Shown: in pieces, positions 9,063-17,039 of the stretch
Layout of the letters: each line of letters begins with the position of its first letter
Numbering within the stretch: position 1 is the first letter of the stretch
NCBI GenBank assembly: GCA_029250885.1
Contig: JAQXEK010000002.1
Coordinates: forward strand, 1-64,000
DNA from: Planctomycetota bacterium
Lineage (GTDB): Bacteria; Planctomycetota; UBA1135; GCA-002686595
DNA: 64,000 nt
Direction of reading: 5' to 3'
Notes under the pieces: generated by a model
The model's input: the letters and a program-made list of their open reading frames with translations, nothing else
The model's database searches: none
Told to the model about the DNA's origin: nothing
Translations under genes and position numbers: made by a program

Positions 9063-9104
9063 TCGAAAGCGCCTGATCTAAGATTGCCTCCCGCAAGGAA
9101 GGCA

Positions 9105-9151
9105 AACGAATCGAGGCCCCCCTGTCAAAGACAGAGGGGCCTCGATTCGTT
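9105..9151. terminator. Bidirectional hairpin terminator between convergent genes
   Basis: A perfect 16-base-pair stem (9105-9120 with 9136-9151), with a further five-pair inner stem (CTGTC/GACAG) around an AAA loop. It lies between the secreted-protein gene (+) and carA (-). The symmetric A/T edges would serve transcripts from both sides. Confidence 0.85.
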
Positions 9152-9172
9152 CTCGCCTGGGGTCGCTGTGAG

Positions 9173-10297
9173 CTACTTGCGCAGCAGCGCGCCAAAGCGC
9201 GAGAACAGGTGGGTCGAGTCCAGGGGACCCGGCGCAGCTTCGGGGTGGTACTGCACGCTAAAGATCGACTCAGTGCGGTGCTTCATGCCCTCGACCGTGC
9301 CGTCGTTGAGGTTGACGTGGGTCATCTCTAGGTGATCGGGCAGGCTATCTGTCTCCACAGCGAAGGAGTGGTTCTGTGACGTGATCTCGACCTTGCCTGT
9401 AAGAATGTCGCGCACTGGATGGTTCGCACCGTGGTGACCAAAGGGCATCTTGTAGGTCTTTGCACCCAGCACGATAGACAGGATCTGGTGACCAAGGCAG
9501 ATTCCGAAGATCGGCTTCTTGCCGACCAGGTTCGCAACCGCGTCGATGGCAGGAGTGACGGCCGAGGGGTCGCCCGGACCGTTGGAGAGGAAGATGCCAT
9601 CGGGATCCATAGCAAGGACCTCGTCAGCAGGCGTTCCGGCGGGTACCACAGTGACGTCGAATCCGGCGTGAACTAGGCTGCGCAGGATGTTGCGCTTGGC
9701 GCCAAAGTCATAGGCGACACAGCGCAGCCGTGAAGTGGCCGCCGCAGGTGCAAGGAATGGGTACGTCTCTTGGTAGCCCTCTTCCCAAGTGTATGGTTGC
9801 TTGCATGAGACGACCTCAGCCAAGTTCGTGCCAGTCGTCGTGATCGCACTGCGGGCTTTTTTCACAAGGGCTTCAGGGTTGCTCTCCTCGGTGGAGATGA
9901 CACACCGCAGAGAGCCAGCCTCGCGAACGATGCGAGTCAGCTTGCGGGTGTCGATACCCTCGATGGCGACGATGCCCTCGCGTCTTAGCCAGTCGGGCAG
10001 GGACAAGTCGGCGCGGTGACTGCTGGGGGTCTGGCACATCTCCTTGCAGATGAAGGCCTCGGCCCAAGCCTTGCAACTCTCAGCATCCTCTTCGGCCACT
10101 CCATAGTTTCCGATCAGGGGGTAGGTCATCAGGACGACCTGGCCCGAGTAGGACGGGTCGGTGAGGATCTCGTGGTAGCCAGTCATGGCCGTGTTGAAGA
10201 CGAGGTCGCCGCTCTTTTCGCCCATGGCGCCAACAGCTCTGCCCTCCATGATTTCGCCAGTCTCGAGGGCCAGCCACGCTTTTTGAGTTGTGCTCAT
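9173..10297 (-). CDS. carA: Carbamoyl-phosphate synthase small (glutaminase) subunit
   Basis: The glutamine amidotransferase subunit that supplies ammonia to CarB for carbamoyl phosphate, used in pyrimidine and arginine synthesis. The 374-residue product has the CarA N-terminal domain (FNTAMTGYHEILTDPSYSGQ), and a class I amidotransferase domain with the nucleophile Cys in FGICLGHQ near residue 265 and the HPE pair near 350. All key residues are present. carB is not in the window. The start codon at 10297 gives the expected family N-terminus. It follows tsaD on the same strand with a gap of about 100 bases. Confidence 0.96.
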   Translation of the reverse strand: MSTTQKAWLALETGEIMEGRAVGAMGEKSGDLVFNTAMTGYHEILTDPSYSGQVVLMTYPLIGNYGVAEEDAESCKAWAEAFICKEMCQTPSSHRADLSLPDWLRREGIVAIEGIDTRKLTRIVREAGSLRCVISTEESNPEALVKKARSAITTTGTNLAEVVSCKQPYTWEEGYQETYPFLAPAAATSRLRCVAYDFGAKRNILRSLVHAGFDVTVVPAGTPADEVLAMDPDGIFLSNGPGDPSAVTPAIDAVANLVGKKPIFGICLGHQILSIVLGAKTYKMPFGHHGANHPVRDILTGKVEITSQNHSFAVETDSLPDHLEMTHVNLNDGTVEGMKHRTESIFSVQYHPEAAPGPLDSTHLFSRFGALLRK

Positions 10298-10397
10298 GTC
10301 GGCTGCGAATTGGAATGCATCCGAGCCCTAAGTACCAGCCGAAGCTGCTGCTTTTTCGACCGGACTTTGCATCTTTAGGGTTGGCGTCCCCAAGTCC

Positions 10398-11450
10398 TTA
10401 TCGGGGAGATGCGTCCAAGGTCATGTCGCCGACTTTGCCGCTCTCCCAGAGCGGCCAGCCCAGCCCGGCGATCATGGCGGCGTTGTCCGAGCAGTAGGCG
10501 GGAGAGGGGAAGACGGCGGTCATGCCAGCGTCTGCTGCAGCCGCTCCCATCTTCTCGCGGAGGCGCCCGTTGCAGGCGACCCCCCCCGCAACGAACACGC
10601 GCTCGAGCCCGGCTCGCTTCGCTGCCTCGATGGTCTGGGTCACCAGAGCATCCACCACGGCCTCCTGGAAGGAAGCCGCCACATCGGCTCGGCGGGGGAT
10701 GTCCTCTGGGGCTGGCGTCGGGGCTAGGGCATCCTGACCCCGCACGTGGTAGAGCACCGCGGTCTTGAGCCCCGAGAAGCTGAAGCCTAGGGGTCTAGGC
10801 AGTCCAAGGTCCTTGGAGTTGGGCAGGGTCTTCGGTCGGTAGCGGGGAAAACGAAAGGCGTCCGCGGCACCCGACTCGGCCAGCTTGGAGAGGGATGGCC
10901 CCCCGGGATAGGGCAGGCCCAAGATCCAAGCGACCTTGTCGAATGCCTCTCCGGCTGCGTCGTCAAGGGTCTGGGCGATGGGCTCAAATTCTGTCGGCCC
11001 CTTGGCGAGGTAGAGAGCCGTATGCCCACCGGAGACCACTAACGCGACAGCGGGGAAGGGATCGTCGTCCGGCGCAAGCTCCATGGTCGCAGCCCAGACG
11101 TGGGCGTGAATGTGGTGGACCGGAACGATAGGCAGGTTGTGGCGCAGGGCAAAGCCCTTGGCCGCGGACAGTCCGACCAAGAGGGATCCGATCAGCCCAG
11201 GCTGGACCGTGACCGCAACGGCTTCGAGCTGGTCAGGGTCCACTTCGGCTTCGGCGAGGGCCTGCTCGATGACCCGGTGCACTTCACGTAGGTGCGAGCG
11301 CCCTGCGATCTCCGGGACAACGCCCCCGAAGGCGGCATGCTCTTCCACTTGGCTGTGGACCACTGAGGAGAGGATGCGCTTGCCACCCTGGACCACAGAT
11401 GCTGCGGTCTCGTCACAGGAGCTCTCGATGCCCAGGATAAGACCACTCAC
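10398..11450 (-). CDS. tsaD: tRNA N6-threonylcarbamoyladenosine transferase TsaD
   Basis: Transfers the threonylcarbamoyl group to A37 of tRNAs that read ANN codons, working with TsaB and TsaE. Of 350 residues, the family marks are LGIESSCDETAASV at the start, the metal-binding HHIHAHVWA, VSGGHTALY and the late GVACNGRLRE segment. I choose the GTG at 11450: it gives the exact family N-terminus and overlaps the upstream protease stop by four bases (GTGA), suggesting translational coupling. The longer frame from 11525 lies inside the protease gene and adds unrelated residues. Confidence 0.95.
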   Translation of the reverse strand: MSGLILGIESSCDETAASVVQGGKRILSSVVHSQVEEHAAFGGVVPEIAGRSHLREVHRVIEQALAEAEVDPDQLEAVAVTVQPGLIGSLLVGLSAAKGFALRHNLPIVPVHHIHAHVWAATMELAPDDDPFPAVALVVSGGHTALYLAKGPTEFEPIAQTLDDAAGEAFDKVAWILGLPYPGGPSLSKLAESGAADAFRFPRYRPKTLPNSKDLGLPRPLGFSFSGLKTAVLYHVRGQDALAPTPAPEDIPRRADVAASFQEAVVDALVTQTIEAAKRAGLERVFVAGGVACNGRLREKMGAAAADAGMTAVFPSPAYCSDNAAMIAGLGWPLWESGKVGDMTLDASPR

Positions 11451-12769
11451 AGGCTCTCTCCATACGAGGGCTGCTTCCCCAGCAATAGGTTGACAGCCGC
11501 GGCGAGCTGCTCGTCTTCGCTCCACAGGGTGGCGCTCTCCAAGCCAAGGGACTCCTGCAGGTCGCGCACCGCGTCGCGGTAGATGCGCGGTGCCGAGTAC
11601 GAGCTAGTGCGCGCCCGGACCACCGTCTCGCGGTCCGCGGCCTGGGCAACCAGCAGATCCGGCGTGATGGCGGCCTCCTTGTCGCCGCTGTAGTGGCGGT
11701 CGATTTGGCGCCCGGAGGGGGTCGTGTAGAAGGCCGTGGTCACCTTGAGGATGCTGTGGGGGCTCTCGAGGGTTGTGAGGGTCTGCACCGTGCCCTTTCC
11801 GTAGGAGGGCATGCCAACGACGACGGCAGCCCGGTGATCCTGGAGCGTGCCCGCAAGTACTTCGCTGGAGCTTGCCGAGTCGCGATCGATCAGCACCACA
11901 AGGGGCAAGCCCAAGAGGTGCGCCTCGTCCGCCTCGGCCCGCTTCTCCTCGCGGCCCATACGCGAGTCGGTGTAGAGCAGTGGCCCCTCGTCGACGAACC
12001 GGTTGGCTATGGCCAAGGCGCTGCGCAGGACTCCACCCGGGTTGTTCCGCAGGTCGAGCACAAGTCCGGTCATGCCTTCGGCTTGCAGGTGCTCTACCTC
12101 TGCGTCGAACTCTTCCAGGGTACGGCGGCTGAAGGATGTGATCGCGAGGTAGCCGACGGAATCTTCTAGCAGCGCTCCGTGGCGGACGGTCGGATCCACG
12201 ATGCTCTCTGGCTGTACGGTCAGGCTGCGGGTCTCGCCCGTGCTAGACTCGACCAGGAGCTCCAAAGACTCGGCGGTCAAGCTGCGCAGAATAGTGTGGA
12301 ACGCATCGGGTGCCATCGTGTCCAGGTAGTCCTCGCCAACCGCAAGGATCCGGTCGCCAACGCTGAGCCCGGCCCTCTGTGCGGGGGAGTCGGCCATGGG
12401 GAACAGCAGGACTCCCTTCTCGACAGGTTCGGCGAAGATAGCCCCGAGCCCAAGAAAGGTCCCCGAAGTCGAGCGTTCGATGCGGGCAAGATCTTCGCCG
12501 GAGTAGAAGCGCGAGTAGATGTCGAGGTTGTCGGTGAGCCCCTTGACCGCAGAGACCAACAACTCCTGGTCGCCTCGCTCCTGGACGAACTCCGCGCCCA
12601 CGATCTCCCGCACCTGCTGGTAAAAGGCAAGGTCCGGCTCGAGGGTCTGACGACTTCTCAGGCCCATGGAGCCTAGGGCAAAGATACTTGCACCGACAAC
12701 GCCGCCGATCAGGAATGCGATCGGCCCCTTGGCGTCCTGGCGAAAGGTGGGTGGGTGGTCCGCGGTCAT
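11447..12769 (-). CDS. S41-family C-terminal processing peptidase
   Basis: A 440-residue membrane-anchored serine protease of the CtpA/Prc family. It has an N-terminal hydrophobic segment (IAFLIGGVVGASIFALGS), a PDZ domain recognising substrate C-termini (GLGAIFAEPVEKGVLLFPM...SPAQRAGLSVGDRILAV), and the catalytic region with the Ser in DRDSASSSEVL (~residue 300) and the Lys in SYGKGTVQ (~325). Both catalytic residues are present. The ATG at 12769 directly precedes the anchor; an upstream frame to 12928 adds ~50 residues without family character. It is first of a short operon with tsaD; substrate unknown. Confidence 0.9.
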   Translation of the reverse strand: MTADHPPTFRQDAKGPIAFLIGGVVGASIFALGSMGLRSRQTLEPDLAFYQQVREIVGAEFVQERGDQELLVSAVKGLTDNLDIYSRFYSGEDLARIERSTSGTFLGLGAIFAEPVEKGVLLFPMADSPAQRAGLSVGDRILAVGEDYLDTMAPDAFHTILRSLTAESLELLVESSTGETRSLTVQPESIVDPTVRHGALLEDSVGYLAITSFSRRTLEEFDAEVEHLQAEGMTGLVLDLRNNPGGVLRSALAIANRFVDEGPLLYTDSRMGREEKRAEADEAHLLGLPLVVLIDRDSASSSEVLAGTLQDHRAAVVVGMPSYGKGTVQTLTTLESPHSILKVTTAFYTTPSGRQIDRHYSGDKEAAITPDLLVAQAADRETVVRARTSSYSAPRIYRDAVRDLQESLGLESATLWSEDEQLAAAVNLLLGKQPSYGESL

Positions 12770-13096
12770 GGCGCAGATTGTAGCGAGCAGTCTGGGTAGG
12801 GGCTTGGGCCAGAGCCCAGGACTCAACGGAATGGCTCGATAGGCCCGGGCAACCGCAAGGTCGACTACGGGGCCAAAGGGGGGCGGTCGCGACCCAAGCG
12901 GGGACAGGGGGTGTCCACTTTTTGACACGGCCTACAGTGCCGCAGGAAATGACGTAGGCCCCAATCTGGGTGCCGTAAGGCATTTCATAGTAATGGTTTA
13001 TGGTTGCAAGCCCCTGGGCTGGGGGCCTTGGCACACAAGTCGCTCTAGCTAGGGGTCGCTTCGATGTGGAGCGGCAATAGCCCCAAGGAAATGACT
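12770..13096. other. Intergenic region between divergent genes
   Basis: About 330 bases upstream of both the S41 protease (-) and the EF-hand gene (+), so it should hold both promoters. I see an AAGGA ribosome-binding site at 13085-13089 serving the EF-hand gene, but no confident -35/-10 pair and no hairpin that stands out. Open frames crossing it on the minus strand have no recognisable character. Confidence 0.5.
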
Positions 13097-13618
13097 ATGA
13101 AGAAGACCATACTGCTCTCCCTATTGACCGCCGCCATGCTTCCCCTCGCCGCCTCCGGCCAGGAGCAAGCCCAGCCCCTTACCAAAGCCGCCGCAACCCA
13201 GCTCTTCCACCGCATCGACGTCAACAAGGACCAGCTGGCGACCAAGGCAGAAGTCCGGCCCCACGGCTTGGTCGGCCCTAAGTTCACGGCGTACGACCAC
13301 AATAGCGATGGCCAGATGAGCGAGTCAGAGTTCCTTGTGGCCTACAGGGCGATGGCGGAGGGGAGCGGCCGCCCCATTGCGAGGGATCTAGCCCAGCAAG
13401 TGAGCCGCATCCAGGTCGCCCAGCGCGCTGCCGCTAAGGAAGCCGCTGAGATCAAGCAGAAGCGAGCCAAGCACAAGCGTCTGCAGCAGGCAAGGGAGGC
13501 TAACGAGGCCGCTCGAAAAGAGGCCCAACGAAAGGCCGAAGCCCAGCGCAAGCAGGCCGAGCGAATCCGTCAAGCCAGGCAGAAGGAGGATCGGCGCCCG
13601 AGCAGGCGCAAGCCCTAA
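13097..13618 (+). CDS. Exported EF-hand protein with basic coiled-coil tail
   Basis: A 173-residue protein with a signal peptide (KKTILLSLLTAAMLPLAA, cleaved near ASGQ). Two calcium-binding loops follow: DVNKDQLATKAE and DHNSDGQMSESE, both with acidic residues at the right EF-hand positions although the first is imperfect. The second half, from about residue 110, is a long Lys/Arg/Ala/Glu-rich helix (AARKEAQRKAEAQRKQAER type) that probably forms a coiled coil. I start at 13097, not 13091, because AAGGA at 13085-13089 is then seven bases away. Likely periplasmic; role unknown. A hairpin terminator follows. Confidence 0.8.
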   Translation: MKKTILLSLLTAAMLPLAASGQEQAQPLTKAAATQLFHRIDVNKDQLATKAEVRPHGLVGPKFTAYDHNSDGQMSESEFLVAYRAMAEGSGRPIARDLAQQVSRIQVAQRAAAKEAAEIKQKRAKHKRLQQAREANEAARKEAQRKAEAQRKQAERIRQARQKEDRRPSRRKP

Positions 13619-13652
13619 AAGATCACTGTGATTGGGTCAATGTGTCCCAATC

Positions 13653-13689
13653 GAGAGGCGTCGCTCGGGGGGAGTGGCGCCTCTCTTTT
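13653..13689 (+). terminator. Rho-independent terminator of the EF-hand gene
   Basis: Eight-pair stem (13653-13660 with 13678-13685, GAGAGGCG/CGCCTCTC) followed by TTTT, 35 bases after the stop codon. Confidence 0.8.
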
Positions 13690-13906
13690 CGTGGCCCGTT
13701 CGATTGCGCCAACCAGCAGGCGCTAAGTGCGCTAGATAAACCCAGCTTGGTCGCAAGGCTGCGCATACTCTGATCGAGTGGCGAAGGCTCGCGGCATGAC
13801 GTCTTCACAGATCGCTTAGGACTTGGCAACAAGCTCGGCGGGCTATTTGGTTCCCACTCGCAAATCCCGGCCGTCTCCGATTGGGCCGCTTGCCAATCTA
13901 CGAAAG

Positions 13907-13961
13907 AGCCCCCCGTTCTGCGGACACCTATTCGGAGGTGAGCGCCGCAGAACGGGGGGCT
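13907..13961. terminator. Long hairpin terminator, mainly serving the minus-strand gene
   Basis: A perfect 17-pair stem (13907-13923 with 13945-13961) with an extra inner five-pair stem (CACCT/AGGTG). It lies 19 bases past the stop of the DUF2203-like gene. The A-rich flank at 13903-13905 reads as U-rich on the minus strand. Confidence 0.8.
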
Positions 13962-13979
13962 ACTTAGTAGGACCCTTGT

Positions 13980-14333
13980 CTAGGCTGCGAAAGGTTCAAT
14001 AGCCGCCTGGCGGAGGAAGGTCTCACTCGGGCGCCATCCAAAGTTCTCATCCATGCCTGGGATGAAGACTTCAAGTGGGTCGGTCAGTGCCAAAGAGCAT
14101 CCAAGGCGATCCAGCTCGTTACCTGCGCGGCGCAGCTCCATGCGCTGGTTTGCTAGCTCCGCTTGTTGGCTTCGGATGTCCTCTTTGTGGATGTGGGCCG
14201 TTGGGCGGAGAGCTCGGATCATGGACTCGATAGAGAGCACCTTTGTTTGACGGTCGGCAATTTCGATCGTGATTCCCTTAAGGAGCGGGATCAGGCTTAG
14301 CGCTTGGATACGTGAGTATTGTTTGTTTTTCAT
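13980..14333 (-). CDS. Small DUF2203-like protein
   Basis: A 117-residue mostly helical protein. The N-terminal IPLLKGITIEIADRQTKV helix, the central charged helices and the ending DRLGCSLALTDPLEVFIPG...FGWRPSE resemble the layout of DUF2203 (a helical start, a GV-L-D motif, then an aromatic C-terminus), but the match is from memory and the C-terminus differs from the usual form. I start at the ATG at 14333 because a GGAAGGA ribosome-binding site stands just upstream; the frame continues seven codons further to 14354. Function unknown. It is divergent from the PTPS gene. Confidence 0.6.
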   Translation of the reverse strand: MKNKQYSRIQALSLIPLLKGITIEIADRQTKVLSIESMIRALRPTAHIHKEDIRSQQAELANQRMELRRAGNELDRLGCSLALTDPLEVFIPGMDENFGWRPSETFLRQAAIEPFAA

Positions 14334-14579
14334 GGGGTCTTCCTTCCTAAACACCTAGAGCCAGAAAGGACGCGAATCCGCACGAAAATGATTTGCCTAT
14401 TTTGGGGGCGGCTTGGTGGCCCCCTGGCCAAAGTGCCCCTAGCGGCAGGTAGACGCTGATTTTAAGCACCTCGACTCTCTCGATTAAAAGAACTCCCGCC
14501 GCATTTTCGCAGCCCTTGATTCTGAGATCTTGTGCCTGGACCGAGTTCGCGGTTCGGTTACTCTTTGAACCGAAAAACC

Positions 14580-15011
14580 ATGAAGAAGAACCCCATTGTA
14601 GAGATCACTGTAAGGTCCGAGTTCGCCGCCGCCCACCGACTCCACGCACGCGAGTTGAGCGACGAAGAGAACGCGCGACTATTCGGTCCGTGCAACAACA
14701 AGAACGGCCACGGTCACAATTACGATCTGTTCGTGACGGTTCGTGGGCCGGTCGATCCTGTGACGGGCATGGTGATGAATCTCTTTGATCTGCACACCAT
14801 CGTTAAGGAACACATCTTTGACGTGGTGGACCACAAGCACCTCGACGAGGACCTAGACATCCTTGGCGGGCGGACCTCGACGGCAGAGAACCTGGCCTTG
14901 GTCTTCTGGGACATTGTCGAGGCGCAGCTCGGTCGCTTTGCAGGCGTCGAGCTCGCCAAGATCCGGATCCACGAGAGCCGGGGCAACATCGTGGAATACT
15001 GCGGGGCGTAG
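14580..15011 (+). CDS. 6-pyruvoyl-tetrahydropterin synthase family protein
   Basis: A 143-residue enzyme of the PTPS/QueD family, which acts on dihydroneopterin triphosphate. The zinc histidines are in the FAAAHRL segment and HGHNY, and the Cys is in GPCNNKNGHGHNY. The Cys spacing, the DPVTGMVMNLFDL segment and DHKHLDEDL match the animal-type PTPS, which makes 6-pyruvoyl-tetrahydropterin for biopterin, more closely than QueD of queuosine synthesis. The family call is firm; the biopterin-type activity is inference. The start at 14580 is the ATG that gives the family N-terminus. No other pterin or queuosine gene is in the window. Confidence 0.88.
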   Translation: MKKNPIVEITVRSEFAAAHRLHARELSDEENARLFGPCNNKNGHGHNYDLFVTVRGPVDPVTGMVMNLFDLHTIVKEHIFDVVDHKHLDEDLDILGGRTSTAENLALVFWDIVEAQLGRFAGVELAKIRIHESRGNIVEYCGA

Positions 15012-15034
15012 GCGCGAGCCGCTTTACCCAAGCT

Positions 15035-15419
15035 TCAGCACGAGCAGTTCGAGCATCGTCTCGGTACTCTCACAGGCAGGGTTTCTGTCCTCTTGGCGAG
15101 TCCCCTGGAGGAGCTAGCTGCCCTGGCGGCATCGAGGTAGTGGAGGGCTTTTAGGGCCTGGCTGGCCTGGGCCAGGGCTGCGATCATCATGGCATCCCAG
15201 GCCGCGAGCACCTTTCCGTCACGGGCGGGGTGGATCTGGCACCCTTGAGCTTCGTATAGGAGGCCCCACTAGGCGCCCGTAGAGGCATCAAGGCGCCCTT
15301 GTTGGACTCGAAGCCCCTTTGCGGCGCCTGCGGCGCTCTCGTAGCCCCAGAGGGCGCTCTTACCGCCCCTCGAAGTTGCCAGCGAAGGTGACCTTGAACC
15401 AACGAATGGCCCAGGCAAC
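15035..15419 (-). pseudogene. Remnant of a YyaL/DUF255 thioredoxin-domain protein gene
   Basis: Two minus-strand pieces in different phases read like neighbouring parts of the YyaL/SSP411 family, in correct order. The first (15419 down to 15363) reads WFKVTFAGNFEGR and then hits a stop, matching the family's VTPEGNFEG segment. The second (15265 down to 15035) reads LYEAQGCQIHPARDGKVL, then AAWDAMMIAALAQASQAL and YLDAARAA, matching the DDKVLTAWNGLMIAALARA segment. The distance between them (~46 codons) is about right for the intact protein. Stops, a frameshift and missing ends show it is dead. The matching is from memory of the family pattern. Confidence 0.6.
15251..15360. repeat. Degenerate ~30-base GC-rich direct repeat
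   Basis: Four loosely related units starting near 15251, 15278, 15308 and 15340, each beginning with a TCGTAG/TCGAAG-like start, a run of C (GCCCC) and a GGCGCC or GGCGC end. They fall inside the decayed gene. Identity between units is low. Confidence 0.35.
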
Positions 15420-15542
15420 CTACTTGCGTCCTTAGATTGCACGGGGACGCCCTAGGGCAGGGCGAGGGTGAGGCTGAGCAGGGGCGAGGGCATGCGATGA
15501 ATCTAGGGTAGGTAAGCTTCGGCAAGCCTACCCAAAAAGGAA

Positions 15543-15577
15543 CCAGGGGGCCCTCCGACGCGCGGAGGGCCCCCTGG
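15543..15577 (-). terminator. Hairpin terminator downstream of the porin gene
   Basis: A perfect 15-pair GC-rich stem (15543-15557 with 15563-15577) with a five-base loop. On the minus strand it is followed by TTCCTTTTTGGG. Confidence 0.75.
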
Positions 15578-15587
15578 CCTATTGACT

Positions 15588-15608
15588 TTCCCGAGACGCG
15601 CTCGGGAA
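15588..15608 (-). terminator. Second small hairpin at the porin gene end
   Basis: Eight-pair stem TTCCCGAG/CTCGGGAA with a five-base loop, just past the porin stop. It may work with the larger hairpin at 15543-15577. Confidence 0.5.
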
Positions 15609-15616
15609 AAACTTAC

Positions 15617-16687
15617 TTAGCGGGACGCGCCGACCGTGAGGCCAATGGCGATCACTTCGTCGGCTTCGCTTTCGTCGTCGATGTAGTTGATCTGCCACTT
15701 GGCGTTGTGCCCGTGCAGGTAGTAGTTGAGGCCGAAGGTGTCCCTCGACTCGTCAGCAGCATCGTCGCGATCTTCGTGGCGGAAGGCAGCTTCCATGTTG
15801 TCAGCGAAGAGGTAACCGAAGGTGAAAGCGTTGGGAGCGTTACCCAGGGATTTGACATTGTCGTCGTCGCCATCTGCAAGCTCAACCATAAGGCTGAACT
15901 GACCCATGGTCATAGCGAAGTCGATGCCAAGAACGGCGTCAAGGCCGTCGTCTTGCTCGTCCATGTAGCTGAAGCCGATGGTGGCATCCATTTCGTCGCC
16001 AGCGAGCATTGCGCCGTCGCTGCTGTTAGCGCCGTTGCCCATGTGGTACTCAACGTGGGCGAACATGGTCAGAGACTCATCGTCGTCGGTGTCGAGGTTT
16101 CCGTCAGGGTCCTCGAAGTCGTCGCTGGGGTCAGCAGGAGTGCCGTTGTCGTTGGGAGTTCCACCGAGGTCAAGATTCGAATTATTACCGTTGACGGCAG
16201 CGAGGGTCCAATCAAGGCCGCTGTTGGTGCCGCTGATGGAGACACCCATGTCGTAGTTGTCGTACGTAGCGCCAAGAACGCTGCGGTCGATGAAGAGCAT
16301 GGACTCTTGGTCAATGCTGCTACTGCGGAACATCGGGAGCTTGAACTGGCCCCAAGCTACGCTGACGTTGCTGTTGTAACTCCAAACGACGTGGGCGTCG
16401 TCGAGATCGAAACCAGTGCCGTTAAGGTCACCGCTAATGCGCCAAGAGAACTCCTCAAGGGAGCCACCGGCGTGGAGCATGACGTCTTCGAAACCAAATT
16501 CGCCGGTGGTGCCGCCGTCTTCGTAAGAGCTACGAAGCAGGCCACCGACTTCGGTGCCTCCTGCTACGTTGACGGTGCTGGAAAGGGACGCGATGTCCTT
16601 ATCCAACTCGAGCCAGCTGCCACCGTTGGCGAAGCTGGTAGTAGAAGCGACCGCAAGAGCGATCGAAGTAGTAATGATCTTGTTCAT
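15617..16687 (-). CDS. Porin-like outer-membrane beta-barrel protein
   Basis: A 356-residue protein with a signal peptide (MNKIITTSIALAVASTTSFA) and alternating amphipathic beta-strands typical of phosphate-selective porin O/P-like barrels: EFSWRISGDL...DLDDAHVVWSY, VAWGQFKLPMFRSSS, FAHVEYHMG, FGLNYYLHGHNAKWQINYI. A long Asp/Asn/Gly-rich loop (~residues 185-225) resembles an acidic, perhaps calcium-binding, extracellular loop. The start at 16687 is the ATG that opens the signal peptide. It is probably a monocistronic gene with two terminators after it. Transported substrate unknown. Confidence 0.75.
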   Translation of the reverse strand: MNKIITTSIALAVASTTSFANGGSWLELDKDIASLSSTVNVAGGTEVGGLLRSSYEDGGTTGEFGFEDVMLHAGGSLEEFSWRISGDLNGTGFDLDDAHVVWSYNSNVSVAWGQFKLPMFRSSSIDQESMLFIDRSVLGATYDNYDMGVSISGTNSGLDWTLAAVNGNNSNLDLGGTPNDNGTPADPSDDFEDPDGNLDTDDDESLTMFAHVEYHMGNGANSSDGAMLAGDEMDATIGFSYMDEQDDGLDAVLGIDFAMTMGQFSLMVELADGDDDNVKSLGNAPNAFTFGYLFADNMEAAFRHEDRDDAADESRDTFGLNYYLHGHNAKWQINYIDDESEADEVIAIGLTVGASR

Positions 16688-17039
16688 TCGTATGTGCACT
16701 CCGAAATGCAATGGGAATGGTTGTTCCGTCAGGGATGGGGAACTTATTGAGGCGGAGAGGATGCCGTGCACCCGCGCCCGATTGAAGACCTTGCGGCAAA
16801 TTTCCTTCGGGTTATGCTCCAGACAAAGAGATCGGTGAGAGGGCTCTGCACCGTGCCCCTCATTTGGGAACTCTTGTGGAGGTGGGGTCGTAAGCTGTTG
16901 TTCAGAAAAGGCTTAGGCTCGAGATTCGCCCCGGGATGCCGAGGTTTGCTAGGCCAGAATGTCGACTTGGAAGGGCCAGGAGTCGATCATAAACCCTTGA
17001 TTCCAAATGGCTTACGCTCGCAGTCGGGTCGCGGAAGGG
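16688..17039. other. Intergenic region, presumed porin promoter region
   Basis: About 350 bases between the porin start and the hypothetical gene at 17040. It should hold the porin promoter on the minus strand. I see no recognisable gene, repeat or convincing hairpin in it. Confidence 0.4.

Larger units (their letters stand above)
13619..13979. other. Intergenic region between convergent genes with two terminators
   Basis: A 361-base gap between the EF-hand gene (+) and the DUF2203-like gene (-). It holds a terminator on each side, listed separately (13653-13689 and 13907-13961). I see no coding character between them. Confidence 0.6.
15012..15616. other. Gene-poor region with decayed gene and terminators
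   Basis: Between the PTPS gene and the porin gene. It holds the remains of a minus-strand YyaL/DUF255 gene (15035-15419), a degenerate GC-rich repeat inside it (15251-15360), and two hairpins next to the porin stop. A 112-codon minus-strand frame at 15187-15525 crosses the remnant in the wrong phase and is not a gene. Confidence 0.6.

Noticed and set aside
12243-13034. A 263-codon minus-strand frame overlapping the S41 protease
   Set aside because: It is an out-of-phase reading of the protease gene and its upstream gap, rich in Arg and Pro.
15187-15525. A 112-codon minus-strand open frame in the PTPS-porin gap
   Set aside because: It crosses the YyaL remnant in the wrong phase; its apparent APSGA repeats come from the GC-rich DNA repeat.
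15707-16750. A 347-codon plus-strand open frame opposite the porin gene
   Set aside because: It is a mirror of the minus-strand barrel gene; the translation is Val-, Ala- and Glu-rich without a family character, and the minus strand has a signal peptide and barrel pattern.
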